The position numbers were made by a program, and so were the translations under genes. The notes under the pieces are model-generated. The model was given only the letters and a program-made list of their open reading frames with translations, made no database searches and was not told the origin of the DNA. From Echinococcus granulosus (taxonomy: Eukaryota; Platyhelminthes; Cestoda; Cyclophyllidea; Taeniidae): 64,000 nt of DNA. This document shows, in pieces, positions 59,016-64,000 of the stretch (the first letter of the stretch is position 1; each line of letters starts with the position of its first letter). The DNA is taken from positions 2,469,145 to 2,533,144 of the forward strand of contig NW_020170384.1 in assembly GCF_000524195.1 (NCBI RefSeq), written 5' to 3'.

Positions 59016-59578
59016 ACTGTCGCCCCTCATTTACCTCCCACTCTTCTCCCTCCTCCTATGTGTATACATGACTCATCCCCGCTTCCCTGGTCTTTCACTC
59101 ATGGTGTCTGTAATGCAGAAAGCTAAAGAAGGCTTTTTCTTCCCATTGAGAGGTTAGTGTAGAAAGTATTTGTCTTTTAAGCAAATTGCTCTAACAGAGT
59201 CGGTCTTTTAGATCAGAAACTTACATCGCGATGTTGTTCGTAAAATTTGGCATTGTGTTTTGCGGAAGATACGTGGCAATATTGTCATCCTGGAAAGCCT
59301 GCTTTGGGTGTTGCACTATCGATGCACTCTGATTCAATGTCAAAACGGCTTTAGCAGTTGTCATCCACTGACAAAAAAACAAGCTTAAACTTGGCTCGTG
59401 ATTGAAAATAGCTAGTGATGGTAGTGAAAATTCTGACCAAAGTATGCCTCGTCCACCCCGGTCTTTTCGGAGGCTTCACTCTTGTAGTTATTTCAATCCA
59501 CCTTTCTGAAATTGTTACCAAACCGGCTAAAGTCAAGAATACTTTGTAATGAAATGGACACTGCTTTGGAAAATGCTG

Positions 59579-59584
59579 AATAAA
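59579..59584 (+). promoter_or_regulatory. Possible poly(A) signal of MIPEP
   Basis: AATAAA 564 nt past the stop; no closer canonical hexamer was seen. It might be used or be chance. Confidence 0.25.
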
Positions 59585-60458
59585 AGCATTCACACGATTG
59601 ACACTGGGCGGAAAATCTTCGTGGCCGTCAGCCATCGTAGATGTAACATTGGAAACAGGTTACGTCGGTATCACTAGTTTGTAGCGATTCAATAGACTAA
59701 CTTGGGTCTACGCCAAACTCTTGGGCTTAAACGAGTTGATCTCCAGTAACCCAAGTTGCTAACATTCTAGGGGAAGCCACTGATTGTATCCACTCCCATA
59801 CCCCTTTTGTTTCAAGACTTAAATTTAGGATCAAATGATTCGCTTGCTCTCGTCAACAGCGAAGCAACTTCAACTGACCAGAACGTAGTTGAGAACTGCT
59901 GTGACAGGATGAGCCAATAACCGTCACGAAAGCGTTGAGTTGATGCCAACTCCGAACTTGTTTGGAATTCTGGACCACTACGTCGATTTCGTGCTCTAAT
60001 CGAGGACACTTCCACCCATCAGCTCAATCCATTGTCATGACCACCCACCACCACGGCGTTGTGCACCTGAAGACAGCTAGGTCAGCCAGGTGGTTGAGAA
60101 GTTCGGTCACGGGTTTCGGATCCTCAGCCAGAAACCCCTCTCATCTCGAGCATCCCAAGGCGTGAATGCAGATTTAGTCAACCCTAACCTGATTCCTCAA
60201 TCAATGTTTCCTCGATCCTTACCACGAAGCTCCAGCTGCAGTGTGAATCGAGATGCCTGCCAATCTCCCGTACGCAAAACAACTTTTCCATAGCAAGACG
60301 CATAATAGGCGTCCACTTGGCCATGACAGCTACAAATTGTTTACATAGCTAGCGACTTCTCAATGCAATGACGCTGTTTTAAGGTCTTGTTGCTGGTCTG
60401 CAACCAAAATTTGTTTTAGTCGTAACTTCAACACCGAGAAAACCGACAAAACCATCCT

Positions 60459-60464
60459 TTTAAT
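60459..60464 (-). promoter_or_regulatory. Possible variant poly(A) signal of FARSB
   Basis: ATTAAA on the minus strand 123 nt past the stop; no AATAAA is present nearby. Confidence 0.3.
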
Positions 60465-60586
60465 GTTGTCAAGCGACTTTAAGACGCAGTTAACAAAACA
60501 CCACAGCCACGTGTATTTCATTGCACGCGTGTAAAGGAGCGGGACTGAGACAGACACAGAAGGGTGAGGATGCTGAGGTAGACTGC

Positions 60587-60744
60587 TCACAGGAAGGGCT
60601 CAATGTCGATCTCAAACGCGGAGACGCAGAGGGAGAGATCGAAGTTGCGCAGCACGTTCGGATGCACGACGCCGAGTCGACCGATCGACTGCCCTGAAGG
60701 CAAGAGGATGATGTCCGCGCAACGACCCCGAAAGTACGTGGGAT
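60587..60744 (-). CDS. FARSB: FARSB last exon and stop
   Basis: Acceptor ttttttgcag. Encodes [20 protein letters not shown] to EIDIEPFL and TGA. Confidence 0.95.
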
Positions 60745-63379
60745 CTGCAAAAAACACATCAAACCAAACAGCAGGGTCACGTTCAGTAACCAGTTTCGAA
60801 TAACTTCGGAACTGCAATTCGCGTGAAACAGCTAAAAAACACGAGTACGTCTAATTTTGGACCCGATAAATATCTACCTGTTGCAAGCAGCAAAATAGGT
60901 GATTAACCTATTCGATGAAGGCTGCTGCGTTGTGGATCAAATCGGAGACGAGGCGAGAGTGCCTCCGACGCTAGAAAAACGCTCCTGCTTGATTTCTGGA
61001 GGTTCCATCTTTACCGACACACGCAAACTCAGGTTGAGACCCAGTTACGGGCATTCTCCAACAAGCCGGCCGCCAGACTCGTTCATGCACATCGTACCTC
61101 TGTGCTGACCCGCACACATAGGTCGGGAAGGTCATCTGTCCTAAAGTCTTTATCTATTGATGATCTGGTTTGGTGCTCAGAGAGGAACTAAGCCGCTTGT
61201 CCACGCACAAAACGGCGGCCCTTTATTATATTTGGGCTAAAGGAAAGGGGAAACTAGTAGAGAGCACGACAAAGGGTACCGTATTGATGGATTGAATTTG
61301 CACCTCCCTAAAAATGGTGTCATTGCAATAGGCTACGCCGAAACTGGCTGAGAATATTTGGTAAATCAAGGTTTCTTTCAGTAGTTCCACCTCTATGCTA
61401 AAATGTAGGTGATCATGACATTTTAGATCTAAGTCTTAAACTGACCCACACGAAGTGCTCAAGCGCTGAGTTAGGCTAAACCTGTAACGGCAAACAATAA
61501 GCACCTTAGCCAAGCTGCAACCGCTTGAATTTCGTCCAAAGGTAGCGGGAGTTTCGAAAAAACGATTGTCAACAAACGTCAAGCATAAACACATGCTGTT
61601 GAATTTTATGGGGTAAGAGTGACCCACCATCAACCTCCTTCATACGATAGGCCAGACCGTCAGTTTTTGCGTTCTCCTCGTAAGCCACTTCAAGGACGTG
61701 CATCAAGCGATCGAGAAGGCCGTGGACGACCTCGAATCCCGAAGTCTTGTTGGAATAGACGGCGCATACACGTCTGTTGTTGCGGCATCCAACGTCTACA
61801 GGAACAAGATCCAAGGGAAAATTGAATAAAGCAGCAAACTTCCCACCTCAGGCCAAAAGATTTTAGATGACTGAAAAGCGGTTTCGTAGTATTGCGAATA
61901 CATATCATAAAAATTAAAAAAAAATAACAACCTTGGAAACAAAGTAAAAAGTCGCGAAGGAACGACGCTGATTTGAATTATAAGCTACTACATGAATCTT
62001 TCCATTCTCCCGCAGGTTGGTTTCTGCAACGGTGGCGTAGAGTTATAAACTAGACTACAAACTCCCTTGTGTGGCTCCATAGCAAAACCCTCTCCGAGCC
62101 CCTTATGTCTTGAAATGGCCTTAGGGACAACTCAGAGGCTATAGGGTTCCACTTTAACATGTAAAAGCTTTACCAAATTTAGCTTTCAAATTACCATCAT
62201 TTTGTCTACCGTACGCGAGGCAGGTTCTAAGTGAAATCCACTTTGCATCGTAGTGTGAGGATGCAATTCACTAGAACGAAATTTCTCAAAAGCACCGACA
62301 AATGAACTGTGTGTATGTGTGTGTGCGTTCCTCGGTCACATTGCCAGTCAAAAAGCCTTGCCGTTAAAGTACTCAGAAACCGCCCGCATCGGTTCCGCAA
62401 TACAATTCGGTTTAAAAAGACACGATTAAGAATTCCAAGCTTCGCATCACAGAGATCACCAATGACCAGAAATTAAAATGTGGGTTTGAATGACTGACGC
62501 ACCTTAATGATAGCCAAATAACGGGAAATCACTGTGACGTGTGACAGCAACGTTAACGAGTGCGGACGCATTATTTTGATCAACAATTATATGAAAGAGA
62601 GCAGATGGAACGGCACGCTTGACCCCCAAACATAAATGCAAGACATCTTGGACAATTGTGACCAAAAAGTGCGACGGTTTGTCTACTATGATTGAGGCTT
62701 GGCAATACCTCGTATCTATATCACACACTGACTAAACTATCAAGGGTTCTGTCAGACTTTGAAGCGCAGTCTCAGAAGCTACGCGTTTGCTTCATAGACC
62801 ACAGTAATATATTTCCCGACTATCTGCACTGGGGTTCCCGCCCGGGAAATACTTAGCTGTTCTATTTACGGAGTGAAAAAAAGCATATAGTTACCCAAAA
62901 GTGCTGATAACCTCATAATTTGCATACCCCGATGGTTGAGTTATATCTCAAATTTGACTGATTACGAAGGGCTAAACAAAGAGAATGTTTTAACTTGGGC
63001 TTTACCGCCAGCATGCAAAATTGTCGTATGAAACCTCTGCTTAAATAAGAAATATGCTCATTATTTCTACATAATAGCATCCACAAAATATGACAAATAG
63101 GACATTGGGCTGGTAGACCATTACCCAAAACCGAACTGCGAGTCCAGGATATGTATTCCACTTTACCCGAGGGATGAATAGAGGAATTTATCTGAGATGG
63201 ATGGAAAGAAAACAATCCAAGATGGCTGGATCACATCAAGAAAAACAAAGCCATGAACCACCTTTGCTGGGGTCTTTCAACACCACATCCTGGACTTCGA
63301 AGAGCTTCAACGGCAGGGGAAGACTTCGATTGTTGGAGAGTGTGGAAAGCAAGCCTGGAAGCAGGGTTGTGCGTACCAC
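60587..63379 (-). CDS. FARSB: Phenylalanine--tRNA ligase beta subunit, C-terminal three exons (5' part outside window)
   Basis: Three minus-strand exons encode the last 147 residues of the cytosolic PheRS beta subunit, which joins alpha subunits in an alpha2-beta2 enzyme charging tRNA-Phe. The exons hold [35 protein letters not shown], then [20 protein letters not shown] and [13 protein letters not shown], then [28 protein letters not shown] and a final FEIDIEPFL. This is the order and spacing of the C-terminal B-domain core of archaeal/eukaryotic-type PheRS beta, and the carboxyl end matches the family end exactly. Both junctions are phase 1. The preceding exon was not found up to 64000, so the gene is truncated by the window. 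It is tail-to-tail with MIPEP, with 1571 bp between the stops. Confidence 0.95.
60745..61627 (-). other. FARSB last intron
   Basis: GT-AG, 883 nt, nothing inside. Confidence 0.75.
61628..61795 (-). CDS. FARSB: FARSB penultimate exon
   Basis: Acceptor tcctgtag, donor gtgggtca; 168 nt in phase 1 at both ends. Encodes [20 protein letters not shown] through RMKEVD. Confidence 0.93.
61796..63261 (-). other. FARSB second-last intron
   Basis: GT-AG, 1466 nt. Contains a short (gt)n-like tract near 62311-62327 and nothing coding. Confidence 0.75.
63262..63379 (-). CDS. FARSB: FARSB third-last exon
   Basis: Acceptor cccccaaag, donor gtggttca, starts in phase 0 and ends in phase 1. Encodes 39 residues from VVRTTLLPG to KDPSK. 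Confidence 0.93.
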
Positions 63380-64000
63380 CTTTGGGGGAAAAAATAGGGA
63401 AAATTGGATTAAAGTAGGAAAATCACTCATTTCTTAGTACCCTCTCGAGTCGATGTTAGGTGCAAGGAGTATGAAATTTTCTATTTTTGAGATGGCCCAA
63501 AGTGCTACCAACTTTTTTCGATATTCCGAAGGCAAAAAACTATCCCGTTCCAAAATCCGTACTTTGATTTTTTAGCTGCAACATATATCCTGTTACCTCT
63601 AAAATATGGAAGCAATGCAGACAAGTAGGCACTTCCACAGCTGCGCAGATTATAGCGGATGAACACACACAGCAGAGCCGCCGTTCAATGATTCAGAGCG
63701 CGCCGTTTAGACAGGTGAATTTAGGATCGAAATAAGCCGATTGAAAGAAGCGAAACGAATTATTTCAAAGGTATTCGTATTTACTTAATCCGTAAAGGGA
63801 GAACAACAAGTGGTGGTTGGGTGGAATTTTGTCTGTAGCCTCAAAAGTGGTAACACGCGAGGCGGAAGAGATGACGACAATCCAAGACGCATCATGTTAT
63901 AGAAAGCAAGACCTCAACATTTAGAATTAGTTGACCTGGTCATTCGTTATTCTGGCCCCCCCCCTCAAAATTTCTCAAGTGATGAATTGCTTAGACTGCT
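63380..64000 (-). other. FARSB upstream intron (partial)
   Basis: No exon encoding the residues before VVRTT was found, so the intron probably runs past the window end. Confidence 0.6.

Larger units (their letters stand above)
59016..60586. other. Spacer between convergent MIPEP and FARSB
   Basis: Contains both 3' UTRs by inference, with the two candidate poly(A) signals. The ORFs at 59351-59635 minus and 59962-60165 plus show no motif. Confidence 0.55.

Noticed and set aside
1..64000. CRISPR arrays, prokaryotic operons, defence systems, rRNA genes
   Set aside because: No regularly spaced repeats, no ribosome-binding-site-led ORF series and no rRNA cores were seen; the window is intron-rich eukaryotic DNA.

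Overview
The window is nuclear DNA from an animal and carries four spliced protein-coding genes. It is most plausibly from a parasitic flatworm (cestode or trematode). The pointers are very short introns (30 to 38 nt) near the 5' ends of genes, beside other introns of several kilobases; standard GT-AG splicing; AT-rich spacers full of decayed repeats; and no operon or ribosome-binding-site structure. The species is inference. Two runs of 100 N (9979-10078 and 37371-37470) are assembly gaps.

Layout. Positions 1-10571 hold no intact gene, only repeat debris: a possible BEL/Pao-type gag relic near 1.4-1.7 kb, copies of a dispersed repeat near 2.3, 3.1 and 4.0 kb, and a tRNA-like element near 6.35 kb. 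Minus strand 35720 to 10572 is one complete 16-exon gene for a multi-pass membrane protein of the DUF389 family (722 residues, own reconstruction). Positions 35721-45629 hold a 0.75 kb repeat that pairs with one inside the DUF389 gene, an assembly gap, unrecognised ORFs, and a cluster of about 180 bp repeats arranged as inverted pairs. Plus strand 45630-49376 is a complete 9-exon bestrophin (428 residues). Plus strand 50823-59015 is a complete 10-exon mitochondrial intermediate peptidase (765 residues), with a Ty3/Gypsy-like relic in its eighth intron. Minus strand 60587-63379 is the last three exons of phenylalanyl-tRNA synthetase beta (FARSB), whose 5' part lies beyond the window.

The exon models were built by hand. 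Every junction was checked for GT or GC donor, AG acceptor, matching phase and family alignment, and each coding sum is divisible by three. The four genes do not form a pathway: a chloride channel, a mitochondrial presequence-processing protease, a cytosolic tRNA synthetase subunit and an uncharacterised membrane protein. The most interesting items are the complete metazoan DUF389 gene with its long Pro/Ser/Arg-rich tail, a 30-nt in-frame micro-intron and a GC-AG intron in bestrophin, an intron whose polypyrimidine tract is a run of 19 C, and the inverted-pair repeat family.
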